Assembly: GCF_000720325.1 (NCBI RefSeq)
Contig: NZ_JOJM01000009.1
Span: forward strand, 95,860 to 159,859
DNA: 64,000 bases
Source: Streptomyces sp. NRRL B-1347
GTDB lineage: Bacteria > Actinomycetota > Actinomycetes > Streptomycetales > Streptomycetaceae
Reading direction: 5' to 3'
Of the stretch, positions 1 through 8,537 are shown piece after piece. A program made the position numbers and the translations under genes. Every line of letters begins with the position of its first letter. Position 1 is the first letter of the stretch. The notes below the pieces were generated by a model that was given only the letters and a program-made list of their open reading frames with translations, searched no databases and was not told the DNA's origin.

Positions 1-1044
1 AAGGAGCCACCGAGCCTCGGCGGCACGGTGGGCCCCGGCGCGGTACCGGTGTCCTGGCCGGGCGACGCCTTCGGCGGCGACTCCACGGGATCCGCCGTCG
101 CCTACCGCCTGGTGGCGGGCGGCCGCCGCCTCGGCTCCCTCGTCATCGGCCGGGCCGGGCTGCCGCGCTTCCCCGACGAGGTCACCGGTCTCGTCGAGGA
201 CTTCAGCCGCCGCGTCGCCCTCGCCATCAGCGCCGCCCGCCGCTACCAGCGCCAGGCCACCATCAGCCAGGTCCTCCAGCGCGGACTGCTGCCGAGCGCC
301 GTCGCGGAGATCCCCGGCGTGCAGAGCGGCGTCGTGTACGAGCCGCGCGAGCAGGGCGGTCCCGGCGGCGACTTCTACGACGTGTTCCCCGCGGGCGACG
401 GCCGCTGGTGCTTCGCCCTCGGCGACGTCCAGGGCAAGGGCCCCGAGGCCGCCGTCGTCATCGGCCTCGCCCGCCCCTGGCTGCGGCTGCTCGCCCGCGA
501 GGGCTACCAGGTCGCCGAGGTCCTCGACCGGCTGAACCAGCTCCTCCTCGACGACGCCACGGAGGCCGCGGACGCGGCGGCCGCCGTCATGGCCGTCGCG
601 GGCGGCCAGGGCGTGCCGCCCGAGGGCGCCACCGCGCGCTTCCTGTCCCTCCTGTACGGGGAGCTCGTGCCGTACGACGGCGGGGTGCGCTGCACCGTGG
701 CCAGCGCCGGGCACCCGCTGCCGCTGCTGCTCGGCCCCGACGGCCAGGTGCGGCCCGCCGCGGCGCCGCAGATGCTCCTCGGCGTGGTCGACGACGAGAC
801 GTACACGAGTCAGACCTTCGACCTGCTCCCCGGCGACACGCTGCTGTGCGTCACGGACGGGGTCACCGAGCGCCGCACCGGCGGGCGCCTCTTCGACGAC
901 GGCGACGGGCTCGCCAAGGCCCTCGCCGACTGCGCGGGCCTCGACGCGGGGCTCGTCGCGGAGCGGATCCGCCGCCTCGTCCACGAGTTCTCCAGCCGCC
1001 CGCCCGACGACGACCTGGCCCTCCTGGTGCTCCAGGCCCGCTGA
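1..1044 (+). CDS. PP2C-type (SpoIIE family) serine phosphatase, 5' truncated by window edge
   Basis: The frame is open to the first base of the window, so the start lies upstream; 347 residues are visible. The first ~80 residues look like the end of a GAF-type sensor domain. The rest is a SpoIIE/PP2C_2 phosphatase with the metal-binding acidic motifs intact: GGDFYD, GDVQGKG (usually GDVCGKG), VTDGVTE and a terminal DDDLALL. Members dephosphorylate anti-anti-sigma factors or similar partners in partner-switching pathways. Its targets cannot be told from this window. The gene ends 55-65 bases before hemW and looks independent of it. Family call is secure; sensor content is unknown because the N-terminus is missing. 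Confidence 0.9.
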   Translation, partial: KEPPSLGGTVGPGAVPVSWPGDAFGGDSTGSAVAYRLVAGGRRLGSLVIGRAGLPRFPDEVTGLVEDFSRRVALAISAARRYQRQATISQVLQRGLLPSAVAEIPGVQSGVVYEPREQGGPGGDFYDVFPAGDGRWCFALGDVQGKGPEAAVVIGLARPWLRLLAREGYQVAEVLDRLNQLLLDDATEAADAAAAVMAVAGGQGVPPEGATARFLSLLYGELVPYDGGVRCTVASAGHPLPLLLGPDGQVRPAAAPQMLLGVVDDETYTSQTFDLLPGDTLLCVTDGVTERRTGGRLFDDGDGLAKALADCAGLDAGLVAERIRRLVHEFSSRPPDDDLALLVLQAR

Positions 1045-1095
1045 GGCCCGGACGCCGGAGGGCGGAGGCGGCCGAGGGGCCGGGCCGGCCGGGCC

Positions 1096-1101
1096 CATAA
1101 T
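1096..1101 (+). promoter_or_regulatory. -10 hexamer of hemW (probable leaderless start)
   Basis: CATAAT ends seven bases before the ATG at 1109, so transcription should begin at or next to that start codon. The alternative ATG at 1100 overlaps the hexamer, which favours 1109. Confidence 0.5.
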
Positions 1102-1108
1102 GGGAGGT

Positions 1109-2335
1109 ATGCCTTCCGCCCTGCCCGATGGAGAACCCGTGCCCCAGGACGGGGCGCTCCCCCCGTCCGCCCTGGGCGGAACGGCCCCACTCGGCTTCTA
1201 CCTGCACGTTCCGTACTGCGCCACCCGCTGCGGCTACTGCGACTTCAACACCTACACCGCCCCCGAGCTGCGCGGCACCGGCGGCGTCCTCGCCTCCCGC
1301 GACAACTACGCCGAGACCCTCGTCGAAGAGGTCCGCCTGGCCCGCAAGGTCCTCGGCGACGACCCGCGCCCGGTCCGGACGGTCTTCGTCGGCGGCGGCA
1401 CGCCCACGCTCCTCGCCGCCGACGACCTCGTACGGATGCTGAGCGCCATCCGCGACGAGTTCGGCATCGCCGACGACGCGGAGATCACCACCGAGGCGAA
1501 CCCGGAGTCGGTCGACCCGGCGTATCTGAGCACCCTGCGCGAGGGCGGCTTCAACCGCGTCTCCTTCGGCATGCAGAGCGCCAAGCAGCACGTCCTGAGG
1601 ATCCTCGACCGCACGCACACCCCCGGGCGTCCCGAGGCCTGCGTCGCCGAGGCGCGCGCGGCGGGCTTCGAGCACGTGAACCTCGACCTGATCTACGGCA
1701 CCCCCGGCGAGAGCGACGACGACTGGCGGGCCTCCCTCGACGCCGCCGTCGGCGCAGGACCCGACCACGTGTCCGCGTACGCGCTGATCGTCGAGGAGGG
1801 CACGCAGCTGGCCCGCCGCATCCGGCGCGGCGAGGTCCCCATGACGGACGACGACGTGCACGCCGACCGCTATCTGATCGCCGAGGAGACGCTGTCGGCC
1901 GCCGGGTTCCAGTGGTACGAGGTGTCCAACTGGGCCACGTCGGAAGCGGGCCGCTGCCTGCACAACGAGCTGTACTGGCGGGGCGCCGACTGGTGGGGCG
2001 CGGGACCCGGCGCGCACAGCCACGTGGGGGGCGTGCGCTGGTGGAACGTGAAGCACCCGGGCGCGTACGCCGCCGCGCTCGCGGAGGGGCGGTCGCCCGG
2101 AGCGGGCCGCGAGCTCCTCGCGGACGAGGACCGGCGGGTGGAGCGGATCCTCCTCGAACTGCGGCTCCGGGAGGGCTGCCCGCTGGACCTGCTGCGCCCG
2201 GACGGCCTCGCCGCCTCGCGCCGCGCCCTGGCGGACGGCCTGCTGGCACCCGAGCCCTACGAGCGGGGCCGGGCGGTCCTGACGCTGCGCGGCCGCCTGC
2301 TCGCCGACGCGGTGGTGCGGGACCTGGTCGACTGA
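1109..2335 (+). CDS. hemW: Radical SAM heme chaperone HemW (coproporphyrinogen III oxidase-like)
   Basis: A 408-residue radical SAM protein. The cluster-binding motif CxxxCxYC is seen as CATRCGYCDF near residue 33, followed by the GGGTPT motif near residue 96 and the HemN-type C-terminal domain. HemW-type proteins, once annotated as oxygen-independent coproporphyrinogen oxidases (HemN), bind heme and deliver it to cytochromes. The fourth Cys of the HemN signature CxxxCxxCxC is replaced by Phe (CDF), as in HemW rather than true HemN. I chose ATG 1109 because a CATAAT hexamer lies seven bases upstream; ATG 1100 would add three residues. It usually precedes hrcA-dnaJ in Streptomyces, as it does here with two minus-strand genes between. 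Confidence 0.9.
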   Translation: MPSALPDGEPVPQDGALPPSALGGTAPLGFYLHVPYCATRCGYCDFNTYTAPELRGTGGVLASRDNYAETLVEEVRLARKVLGDDPRPVRTVFVGGGTPTLLAADDLVRMLSAIRDEFGIADDAEITTEANPESVDPAYLSTLREGGFNRVSFGMQSAKQHVLRILDRTHTPGRPEACVAEARAAGFEHVNLDLIYGTPGESDDDWRASLDAAVGAGPDHVSAYALIVEEGTQLARRIRRGEVPMTDDDVHADRYLIAEETLSAAGFQWYEVSNWATSEAGRCLHNELYWRGADWWGAGPGAHSHVGGVRWWNVKHPGAYAAALAEGRSPGAGRELLADEDRRVERILLELRLREGCPLDLLRPDGLAASRRALADGLLAPEPYERGRAVLTLRGRLLADAVVRDLVD

Positions 2336-2375
2336 GGCGGCCGCCCGGCCCGGGGCGCCGTCCGGCCGCCCCGGA

Positions 2376-3194
2376 CTACGGGGCCGTCACGAAATCGATC
2401 AGTTCCTCCACCCGGCCCAGGAGCTGCGGCTCCAGGTCCTTGTAGCTGCGCACCGAGCCCAGGATCCGCTGCCACGCGGCCCCGGTGTTCTCCGGCCAGC
2501 CGAGGGCCCGGCACACCCCGGTCTTCCAGTCCTGGCCGCGCGGCACCCGGGGCCAGGCCGCGATGCCCAGGGACGAGGGCTTCACCGCCTCCCAGACGTC
2601 GATGTACGGGTGGCCGACCACCAGCGCGTGCGGGCTGGAGACCGCGGCCGCGATCCGGGACTCCTTCGAGCCGGGGACCAGGTGGTCCACCAGGACGCCG
2701 AGGCGTGCGTCGGGGCCGGGGGCGAACTCCGCGACGATCGCGGGGAGGTCGTCGACGCCCTCCAGGTACTCGACGACGACGCCCTCGATGCGCAGGTCGT
2801 CGCCCCACACCTTCTCGACGAGCTCCGCGTCGTGGCGCCCTTCCACATAGATGCGCCCGGCGCGCGCCACCCGTGCCCGCGCCCCGGGCACGGCGATCGA
2901 GCCGGACGCGGTGCGCGCGGGCCGCGCGGGCGCCGCCGCGGCCTTCGGGCGGACGAGCGTGACGGCCTTGCCCTCCAGGAGGAAGCCGCGCGGCACCATC
3001 GGGAACACCCGGTGCTTGCCGAAGCGGTCCTCCAGGGTCACCGTCGGGCCCTCGGCGGTCTTCTCGCAGCGGATCACCGCGCCGCAGAAGCCGGTCCCGA
3101 CCTCCTCCACCACCAGGTCGACGTCGGCGGGGACTTCGGGAACGGGGGCCGACTTCTTCCACGGCGGGGTGAGGTCCGGGTTGTAGCTGCGCAT
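2376..3194 (-). CDS. DUF3097 family protein
   Basis: A 272-residue actinobacterial protein of unknown function matching the DUF3097 family. It has an N-terminal beta-rich part (residues 20-85), a basic linker, then a segment with VEGRHDAELVEKVWG (around residue 123) and LVDHLVPGSKES about 55 residues later. These resemble the Glu and Asp-containing motifs of TOPRIM folds, suggesting a nucleic-acid-related role, which is inference. Its ATG at 3194 is seven bases after a TAACGT hexamer, so the mRNA is probably leaderless. It is convergent with hemW, 40 bases apart, and lies downstream of the MBL-fold gene on the same strand. No further function can be assigned. Confidence 0.8.
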   Translation of the reverse strand: MRSYNPDLTPPWKKSAPVPEVPADVDLVVEEVGTGFCGAVIRCEKTAEGPTVTLEDRFGKHRVFPMVPRGFLLEGKAVTLVRPKAAAAPARPARTASGSIAVPGARARVARAGRIYVEGRHDAELVEKVWGDDLRIEGVVVEYLEGVDDLPAIVAEFAPGPDARLGVLVDHLVPGSKESRIAAAVSSPHALVVGHPYIDVWEAVKPSSLGIAAWPRVPRGQDWKTGVCRALGWPENTGAAWQRILGSVRSYKDLEPQLLGRVEELIDFVTAP

Positions 3195-3201
3195 TCGACA
3201 G

Positions 3202-3207
3202 ACGTTA
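3202..3207 (-). promoter_or_regulatory. -10 hexamer of the DUF3097 gene
   Basis: On the minus strand TAACGT lies seven bases before the ATG. Just upstream, 3217-3231 reads GTGACATCCCGTCAC, a 5-5-5 inverted repeat near the expected -35 position that could be an operator. Confidence 0.5.
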
Positions 3208-3250
3208 TGACATCGCGTGACATCCCGTCACGGGGACGTGCCCGCGACGC

Positions 3251-4006
3251 TCACCGCACCCCGAACCGGCCCGCAAGGTCCTCCCGTTGCGCCCGTACGA
3301 ACGCCGCGTCGACGACCGCCCCGTGCCCGGGCACGTACCGCGCGTCCTCGCCGCCCAGGTCGAGCAGGCGGTCGAGCGCGGCGGGCCACCGCCCGGGGAC
3401 CGCGTCGGGGCCCGCCTGGGGTTCGCCTGACTCCTCGACGAGGTCGCCGCAGAAGACGACCTCGGGCTCTCCGGGGGCGCCGCCGGGCACCAGGACGGCC
3501 AGGTCGTGGCCGGTGTGGCCGGGGCCGACGTTCGCGAGGAGGACCTGGACGCCGCCCAGGTCGAGGGTCCACTCGCCGCACACCAGGTGGTGCGGGAGCA
3601 CCAGGAGGTCGGTGGCGTCGGCGGCGGCGCGGGCGTCCAGGCCGTGGCTGACGGCGTCCGTGCGCAGGCCCTCGCGGTCCCGGTCGAGCACCGCGTCGAC
3701 GCCGACCGCGCCGAACACCTCGACGCCCGCGAAGGCCGCCGCGCCGAGCACGTGGTCGAAGTGCGGGTGCGTCAGCGCGAGATGGGTCACACGGCGGCCG
3801 CCGCCGAGCAGCCGCTGGGCCTCGGTGCGCAGCAGCGCGCCCTCCCGCAGGCTGGAGCCGGCCTCGATCATCAGGGCGGCCTCGTCGCCGACGACGAGGC
3901 CGACCGTGCAGTCCCACACGGGGAGCCGGCGCCGCCCCACCCGCGCGGTGAGCCGCTCCCAGCCCGCCTCCTGCCAGTCCGGGGCCGGTGTCACGCGTAC
4001 GTCCAT
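3251..4006 (-). CDS. MBL-fold metallo-hydrolase
   Basis: A 251-residue metallo-beta-lactamase-fold protein. The zinc ligands are visible: HPHFDH (residues ~80-85), a later GHTGHD, the Asp of FCGDLVEE and the His of VPGHG. No secretion signal is present, so it is cytoplasmic. The arrangement is that of generic MBL hydrolases (glyoxalase II, quinone- or thioester-type hydrolases), not of clinically known beta-lactamases, so the substrate is open. The start at 4006 is fixed by TAGCGT six bases upstream, a leaderless arrangement. It reads toward the DUF3097 gene, 56 bases apart, and diverges from hrcA. Confidence 0.85.
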   Translation of the reverse strand: MDVRVTPAPDWQEAGWERLTARVGRRRLPVWDCTVGLVVGDEAALMIEAGSSLREGALLRTEAQRLLGGGRRVTHLALTHPHFDHVLGAAAFAGVEVFGAVGVDAVLDRDREGLRTDAVSHGLDARAAADATDLLVLPHHLVCGEWTLDLGGVQVLLANVGPGHTGHDLAVLVPGGAPGEPEVVFCGDLVEESGEPQAGPDAVPGRWPAALDRLLDLGGEDARYVPGHGAVVDAAFVRAQREDLAGRFGVR

Positions 4007-4012
4007 ACGGTG

Positions 4013-4018
4013 ACGCTA
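4013..4018 (-). promoter_or_regulatory. -10 hexamer of the MBL-fold gene
   Basis: Minus-strand TAGCGT is followed by six bases and the ATG at 4006, the typical spacing for a transcript that starts on the initiation codon. Confidence 0.55.
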
Positions 4019-4132
4019 GCGCCACCGCCGTCCGTCGGCAGCCGGTGCCCCCGTGCCCCCGGTGCCCCCGTGCGGGGCGCGACCGGGCCGGTGGCGCGGG
4101 CCACACGTGGGCATGACTAAAGGAGTCGGCCC

Positions 4133-4163
4133 TTGCCGGGGCTGTACCCACCGGCCGTACACT
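4133..4163 (+). promoter_or_regulatory. Probable vegetative promoter of hrcA-dnaJ
   Basis: TTGCCG (4133-4138) and TACACT (4158-4163) are 19 bases apart, slightly long for a housekeeping promoter. A start near 4170 would place the CIRCE operator immediately downstream, as in other hrcA operons. Confidence 0.45.
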
Positions 4164-4176
4164 GACTCGATGAAGG

Positions 4177-4203
4177 TTGGCACTCGCGCGTGGTGAGTGC
4201 CAG
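4177..4203 (+). promoter_or_regulatory. CIRCE operator (HrcA binding site)
   Basis: TTGGCACTC, nine bases, GAGTGCCAG: eight of nine arm positions pair. This is the classic CIRCE geometry (TTAGCACTC-N9-GAGTGCTAA). HrcA bound here represses its own operon until heat shock inactivates it. Confidence 0.93.
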
Positions 4204-4257
4204 GGTGGGGCCGCCGAGGGGGCTCAGTTCGAGGGACGACAGCTGGAGGTGTGCGCG

Positions 4258-5274
4258 ATGCTCAGTGAACGCAGGCTTGAGGTGCTCCGCGCCATCGTCC
4301 ACGACTACGTAGGCACCCAGGAGCCCGTCGGCTCCAAAGCGCTTACGGAGCGTCATCACTTGGGCGTCTCCCCGGCCACGGTCCGTAACGACATGGCCGC
4401 GCTTGAGGAGGAAGGGTTCATCGCCCAGCCGCACACCAGCGCCGGGCGCATCCCCACCGACAAGGGCTACCGGCTGTTCGTGGACAAGCTGGCGGGCGTC
4501 AAGCCGCTGAGCTCCCCCGAGCGCCGCGCGATCCAGCACTTCCTCGACGGCGCCGTCGACCTGGACGACGTCGTGGGCCGTACGGTGCGGCTGCTCGCGC
4601 AGCTGACCCGGCAGGTCGCCGTGGTGCAGTACCCGTCCCTGACGCGGTCGACGGTGCGCCACGTGGAGCTGCTCTCGCTCGCTCCGGCCCGGGTCATGCT
4701 CGTCCTGATCACGGACACCGGCCGGGTCGAGCAGCGCCTGATCGACTGCCCGGCGCCGTTCGGTGAAACGTCACTCGCGGACCTGCGGGCGCGGCTCAAC
4801 AGCCGGATCGCGGGCCGCCGGTTCACGGACGTGCCGCAGCTCGTCCAGGACCTGACCGAGTCCTTCGACAAGGAGGACCAGGCCACGGTGGCGACGGTCC
4901 TGTCCACCCTCCTCGAAACCCTGGTCGAGGAGAACGAGGAGCGGATGATGATCGGCGGAACCGCCAATCTCACCCGTTTCGGACATGACTTCCCTCTCAC
5001 GATCAGGCCGGTCCTCGAGGCCCTGGAGGAACAGGTCGTCCTCCTCAAGTTGCTTGGTGAGGCTACGGATTCGGGCATGACCGTGAAGATCGGTCACGAG
5101 AACGCCCACGAGGGACTCAGCTCCACGTCCGTGGTCTCCGTCGGCTACGGTTCGGGAGGCGAGGCAGTGGCCAAGCTAGGCGTGGTCGGACCGACCCGCA
5201 TGGACTATCCGGGAACGATGGGAGCAGTACGCGCAGTGGCACGTTACGTCGGACAGATCCTGGCGGAGTCGTAA
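4258..5274 (+). CDS. hrcA: Heat-inducible transcription repressor HrcA
   Basis: A 338-residue protein matching HrcA over its whole length: an N-terminal winged helix-turn-helix (residues ~1-75, with [19 protein letters not shown] and the [13 protein letters not shown] signature) and a C-terminal GAF-like dimerisation domain. It binds the CIRCE element 55 bases upstream and is refolded by GroEL in related bacteria. The ATG at 4258 is preceded by GGAGG at 4245-4249. Its stop codon directly abuts the GTG of dnaJ, so the two are co-transcribed and coupled. The CIRCE site plus the operon partner makes the assignment firm. Confidence 0.97.
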   Translation: MLSERRLEVLRAIVHDYVGTQEPVGSKALTERHHLGVSPATVRNDMAALEEEGFIAQPHTSAGRIPTDKGYRLFVDKLAGVKPLSSPERRAIQHFLDGAVDLDDVVGRTVRLLAQLTRQVAVVQYPSLTRSTVRHVELLSLAPARVMLVLITDTGRVEQRLIDCPAPFGETSLADLRARLNSRIAGRRFTDVPQLVQDLTESFDKEDQATVATVLSTLLETLVEENEERMMIGGTANLTRFGHDFPLTIRPVLEALEEQVVLLKLLGEATDSGMTVKIGHENAHEGLSSTSVVSVGYGSGGEAVAKLGVVGPTRMDYPGTMGAVRAVARYVGQILAES

Positions 5275-6411
5275 GTGGCCACGGACTACTACGCCGTACT
5301 CGGCGTGCGCCGCGACGCGTCCCAGGACGAGATCAAGAAGGCTTTCCGGCGGCTCGCACGCGAGCTGCACCCGGACGTCAATCCCGATCCGAAGACGCAA
5401 GAGCGCTTCAAAGAGATCAACGCCGCTTACGAGGTGCTCTCGGACCCGCAGAAGAAGCAGGTCTACGACCTCGGCGGCGACCCGCTTTCCCAGTCGGGCG
5501 GCGGTGGCGCGGGCGGTTTCGGAGCCGGTGGCTTCGGCAACTTCTCGGACATCATGGACGCGTTCTTCGGTACGGCGTCGCAGCGCGGGCCGCGCTCGCG
5601 CACCCGCCGCGGCCAGGACGCCATGATCCGCCTGGAGATCGACCTCGACGAGGCGGCCTTCGGCACGACCAAGGACATCCAGGTCGACACGGCCGTCGTC
5701 TGTACGACGTGCTCCGGCGAGGGCGCCGCTCCCGGCACCTCCGCGCAGACCTGTGACATGTGCCGCGGCCGCGGTGAGGTGTCCCAGGTCACCCGGTCCT
5801 TCCTCGGCCAGGTCATGACCTCGCGGCCCTGCCCCCAGTGCCAGGGCTTCGGCACCGTGGTGCCCACGCCGTGCCCCGAGTGCGCGGGCGACGGCCGGGT
5901 CCGCTCGCGGCGCACCCTCACGGTGAAGATCCCCGCCGGTGTCGACAACGGCACCCGGATCCAGCTCGCGGGGGAGGGCGAGGTCGGCCCGGGTGGTGGC
6001 CCGGCGGGCGACCTCTACGTGGAGATCCACGAGCTGCCCCACGCCGTCTTCCAGCGGCGCGGCGACGATCTGCACTGCACCGTCACCATTCCGATGACGG
6101 CGGCGTCGCTCGGTACGAAGGTGCCGCTGGAGACCCTTGACGGGGTCGAGGAGGTCGACATCCGGCCCGGCACGCAGTCCGGGCAGTCGATCCCGCTGCA
6201 CGGGCGCGGCGTCACGCATCTGCGGGGCGGCGGCCGCGGCGACCTGATCGTGCACGTGGAGGTGCTCACGCCCACGAAGCTGGACGCCGAGCAGGAGCGG
6301 CTGCTGCGGGAGCTGGCCAAGCTGCGCGGTGAGGAGCGGCCCACGGGTCAGTTCCAGCCGGGGCAGCAGGGGCTGTTCTCACGCCTGAAGGACGCGTTCA
6401 ACGGGCGTTAG
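5275..6411 (+). CDS. dnaJ: Molecular chaperone DnaJ (type I, DnaJ2)
   Basis: A 378-residue type I J-protein: a J domain with the HPD motif (residues ~32-34), a Gly/Phe-rich linker (residues ~75-95), four CxxCxGxG zinc-finger repeats (CTTCSGEG, CDMCRGRG, CPQCQGFG, CPECAGDG) and the C-terminal substrate-binding domain. It stimulates the DnaK ATPase. The GTG start follows the hrcA stop codon without a gap, so translation is coupled. This is the second Streptomyces dnaJ (hrcA-linked), distinct from the one in the dnaK operon, and is expected to be under HrcA/CIRCE control. Confidence 0.96.
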   Translation: MATDYYAVLGVRRDASQDEIKKAFRRLARELHPDVNPDPKTQERFKEINAAYEVLSDPQKKQVYDLGGDPLSQSGGGGAGGFGAGGFGNFSDIMDAFFGTASQRGPRSRTRRGQDAMIRLEIDLDEAAFGTTKDIQVDTAVVCTTCSGEGAAPGTSAQTCDMCRGRGEVSQVTRSFLGQVMTSRPCPQCQGFGTVVPTPCPECAGDGRVRSRRTLTVKIPAGVDNGTRIQLAGEGEVGPGGGPAGDLYVEIHELPHAVFQRRGDDLHCTVTIPMTAASLGTKVPLETLDGVEEVDIRPGTQSGQSIPLHGRGVTHLRGGGRGDLIVHVEVLTPTKLDAEQERLLRELAKLRGEERPTGQFQPGQQGLFSRLKDAFNGR

Positions 6412-6420
6412 CGCTTGGAC

Positions 6421-6468
6421 GGTGGGCCCCAGTTCCCGGGTGCTCGGCACCTGGGGGCTGTGCCCACC
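6421..6468 (+). terminator. Hairpin after dnaJ
   Basis: GGTGGGCCCCAG pairs with CTGGGG and GCCCACC further on, with a small bulge, forming a GC-rich stem-loop ten bases after the dnaJ stop. There is no T tract, as is common for Streptomyces terminators. Confidence 0.5.
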
Positions 6469-6470
6469 CC

Positions 6471-6503
6471 TCCCCAAGCTCTCGGCTTCGCTCGAGCAGG
6501 GGA
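6471..6503. repeat. Dispersed Streptomyces intergenic repeat with hairpin
   Basis: The segment from TCCCC to GGGGA encloses GCTCTCGGCTTCGCTCGAGC and can fold into a stem-loop. From memory this sequence recurs in intergenic regions of many Streptomyces genomes. It is the only copy I noticed here. It may add to termination after dnaJ. Confidence 0.55.
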
Positions 6504-6584
6504 TGCCCCACTCGCCCTCTGGGCGGACCAGTTGCCCACAGCGCGGGACCAGGGGCCCTGCGCGAGGTGTCCTCTCAGACGTGG

Positions 6585-6590
6585 CACGAT
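6585..6590 (+). promoter_or_regulatory. -10 hexamer of the nitronate monooxygenase gene
   Basis: CACGAT, then six bases, then the ATG at 6597. The geometry matches the other leaderless starts in this window and selects 6597 over the upstream in-frame ATG at 6567. Confidence 0.45.
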
Positions 6591-6596
6591 GCGGTT

Positions 6597-7679
6597 ATGG
6601 TCTCCCCTCTCCACGCTCTCTGTCGTCATCCGATCGTGCAGGCCCCGATGGCGGGCGGGGCCTCGACCCCGCAGCTCGTGGCGGCCGTGGCCGAGGCCGG
6701 GGGGCTCGGTTCGCTGGCGGCCGGGTACAAGACCGCTGACGGCATGTACCAGGAGATAAAGCAGGTCAGAGGCCTGACATCGCGCCCCTTCGGGGTGAAC
6801 CTCTTCATGCCGCAGCCCGCCTGCGCGGACCCGGCGGCCGTCGAGGTCTACCGCAACCAGCTCGCCGGCGAGGCCACCTGGTACGAGACGGAGCTCGGCG
6901 ACACCGACGCCAAGACCGACGACGGGTACGAGGCGAAGCTGGCCATCCTGCGCGACGACCCGGTGCCGCTGGTGTCGTTCACGTTCGGCTGCCCCACCCG
7001 GCAGGAGCTCCAGGCCCTGGAGCGGGTCGGCACCACCACCGTCGTCACCGTCACCACGGCCGAGGAGGCCCTGGCCGCGCAGGCCGCGGGCGCCGACGCG
7101 GTGTGCGTGCAGGGCATCGAGGCGGGCGGCCACCAGGGCACGCACCGGGACAACCCGGAGACGGACGGCGCCGGGATCGGCCTGCTGAGCCTCATCACCC
7201 AGGTCAGGGAGGCCGTACAGTTGCCCGTCATCGCCGCGGGCGGCCTGATGCGCGGCGCGCAGATCGCCGCGGTGCTCGCGGCGGGCGCCGACCTCGCGCA
7301 GCTCGGCACCGCGTTCCTCGTCACCCCGGAGTCCGGCGCGCAGCCGCTGCACAAGCAGGCCATGACCGACCCGCGGTTCGTGCGGACCGAGCTGACCCGG
7401 GCGTTCTCGGGGCGCCCCGCGCGCGGGCTCGTCAACCGCTTCATGCGCGAGCACGGCCCGTACGCGCCCGCCGCCTATCCGCAGATCCACTATCTGACGT
7501 CGGACCTGCGCAAGGCCGCGGCCAAGACCGGCGACCCGCAGGCCATGGCCCTGTGGGCGGGCCAGGGCCACCGCCTCGCGCGGCAGCTGCCCGCGGGGGA
7601 GCTCGTGGAGGTGCTCGTGGCCGAACTCGACGAGGCGAAGGCCGTGTTCGCCGCCGGTGGCGCGGGCGGTGCGGCATGA
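6597..7679 (+). CDS. Nitronate monooxygenase (2-nitropropane dioxygenase family)
   Basis: A 360-residue FMN-dependent TIM-barrel enzyme. The N-terminal VQAPMAGG motif, the GIEAGGHQGTH segment around residue 176 (with the catalytic His region of class I enzymes), IAAGGLMRG and the LGTAFLVTPES phosphate-binding segment are all family signatures. These enzymes oxidise nitronates with oxygen and protect against propionate-3-nitronate. The exact substrate here is not provable. The start was chosen from the hexamer six bases upstream. Its stop overlaps the ATG of rsmE by four bases (ATGA), so the two form an operon. Confidence 0.9.
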   Translation: MVSPLHALCRHPIVQAPMAGGASTPQLVAAVAEAGGLGSLAAGYKTADGMYQEIKQVRGLTSRPFGVNLFMPQPACADPAAVEVYRNQLAGEATWYETELGDTDAKTDDGYEAKLAILRDDPVPLVSFTFGCPTRQELQALERVGTTTVVTVTTAEEALAAQAAGADAVCVQGIEAGGHQGTHRDNPETDGAGIGLLSLITQVREAVQLPVIAAGGLMRGAQIAAVLAAGADLAQLGTAFLVTPESGAQPLHKQAMTDPRFVRTELTRAFSGRPARGLVNRFMREHGPYAPAAYPQIHYLTSDLRKAAAKTGDPQAMALWAGQGHRLARQLPAGELVEVLVAELDEAKAVFAAGGAGGAA

Positions 7680-8425
7680 CCGCGCCGGTGTTCGTCGTCG
7701 ACGGCTTCGCGGGTGCCGCGGCAGGACGTACGTACGTACTCGAAGGCCCCGAGGGGCGGCACGCCGTGTCGGTGAAGCGGCTGCGCGCCGGTGAGGACGT
7801 GGTGCTCACCGACGGTGCCGGGCACTGGGCGCACGGCACCGTCGCCGCCGCCGAGGGCAAGGACCGGCTCCTCGTCGCGCTCGACGACGACGGCGTGCGC
7901 GAACAGGACGTGGAGAGCCCCCGGATCACCGTCGTCCAGGCGCTGCCCAAGGGCGACCGCGGTGAACTGGCCGTGGAGACCATGACGGAGACCGGCGTGG
8001 ACGCGGTCGTGCCCTGGGCCGCCGCCCGCTGCATCACGCAGTGGAAGGGCGAGCGCGGCCTGAAGGCGCTCGGCAAGTGGCGGGCGACGGCGCGCGAGGC
8101 GGGCAAGCAGTCCCGCCGGGTCCGCTTCCCCGAGGTCGCGGAGCAGGCCACCACCAAGCAGGTCGCCCGGCTGCTCGCGGACGCCGACTTCGCGGGCGTC
8201 CTGCACGAGGAGGGCAGCGAGCCGCTGGCCACCGCCCCGCTCCCGGCGTCCGGCAGCATCGTGCTCGTCGTCGGGCCCGAGGGCGGCGTGTCCCCGGAGG
8301 AGCTCGCGGTGTTCGCCGAGGCGGGCGCCAAGCCGTACCGCCTGGGGCGCAGCGTGCTGCGCACGTCGACCGCGGGCACCGCGGCGACGGCGCTGCTCCT
8401 CGGCCGCACGGGCCGCTGGTCCTGA
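7676..8425 (+). CDS. rsmE: 16S rRNA (uracil-1498-N3)-methyltransferase RsmE
   Basis: A 249-residue SPOUT methyltransferase. It has an N-terminal PUA-like domain (residues 1-75, with HAVSVKRLRAGE) and a C-terminal trefoil-knot domain containing LVVGPEGGVSPEE and the LGRSVLRTSTAGTAA knot motif. It methylates U1498 of 16S rRNA in the assembled small subunit. It begins inside the stop codon of the preceding gene (ATGA). The C-terminal few codons and stop lie in the first unit of a 17-18 bp tandem repeat that continues into the intergenic DNA. Confidence 0.95.
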   Translation: MTAPVFVVDGFAGAAAGRTYVLEGPEGRHAVSVKRLRAGEDVVLTDGAGHWAHGTVAAAEGKDRLLVALDDDGVREQDVESPRITVVQALPKGDRGELAVETMTETGVDAVVPWAAARCITQWKGERGLKALGKWRATAREAGKQSRRVRFPEVAEQATTKQVARLLADADFAGVLHEEGSEPLATAPLPASGSIVLVVGPEGGVSPEELAVFAEAGAKPYRLGRSVLRTSTAGTAATALLLGRTGRWS

Positions 8426-8480
8426 CGGGCCTGCTGGTCCTGACGGGCCGCCGGTCCTGACGGGCCGCCGGTCCTGACTG
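8418..8480 (+). repeat. 17-18 bp tandem repeat at the 3' end of rsmE
   Basis: GGTCCTGACGGGCC recurs at 8418, 8436 and 8453 with a partial fourth copy at 8470. Each copy contains a TGA. The first supplies the stop codon of rsmE, so loss or gain of downstream units would not change the protein. Confidence 0.8.
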
Positions 8481-8537
8481 GACAGATGGCCGCAACCGGT
8501 CTACCGTCCGGGCGCTCGCGGTGGCACCCTGCCATCC

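Noticed and set aside
3251..4006. Beta-lactam resistance enzyme
   Set aside because: The MBL motifs are generic and there is no signal peptide; nothing points to beta-lactam hydrolysis.
4112..4195. A short frame with AAAGGAG in the hrcA upstream region
   Set aside because: It runs through the promoter and CIRCE operator and has no ribosome site before its ATG.
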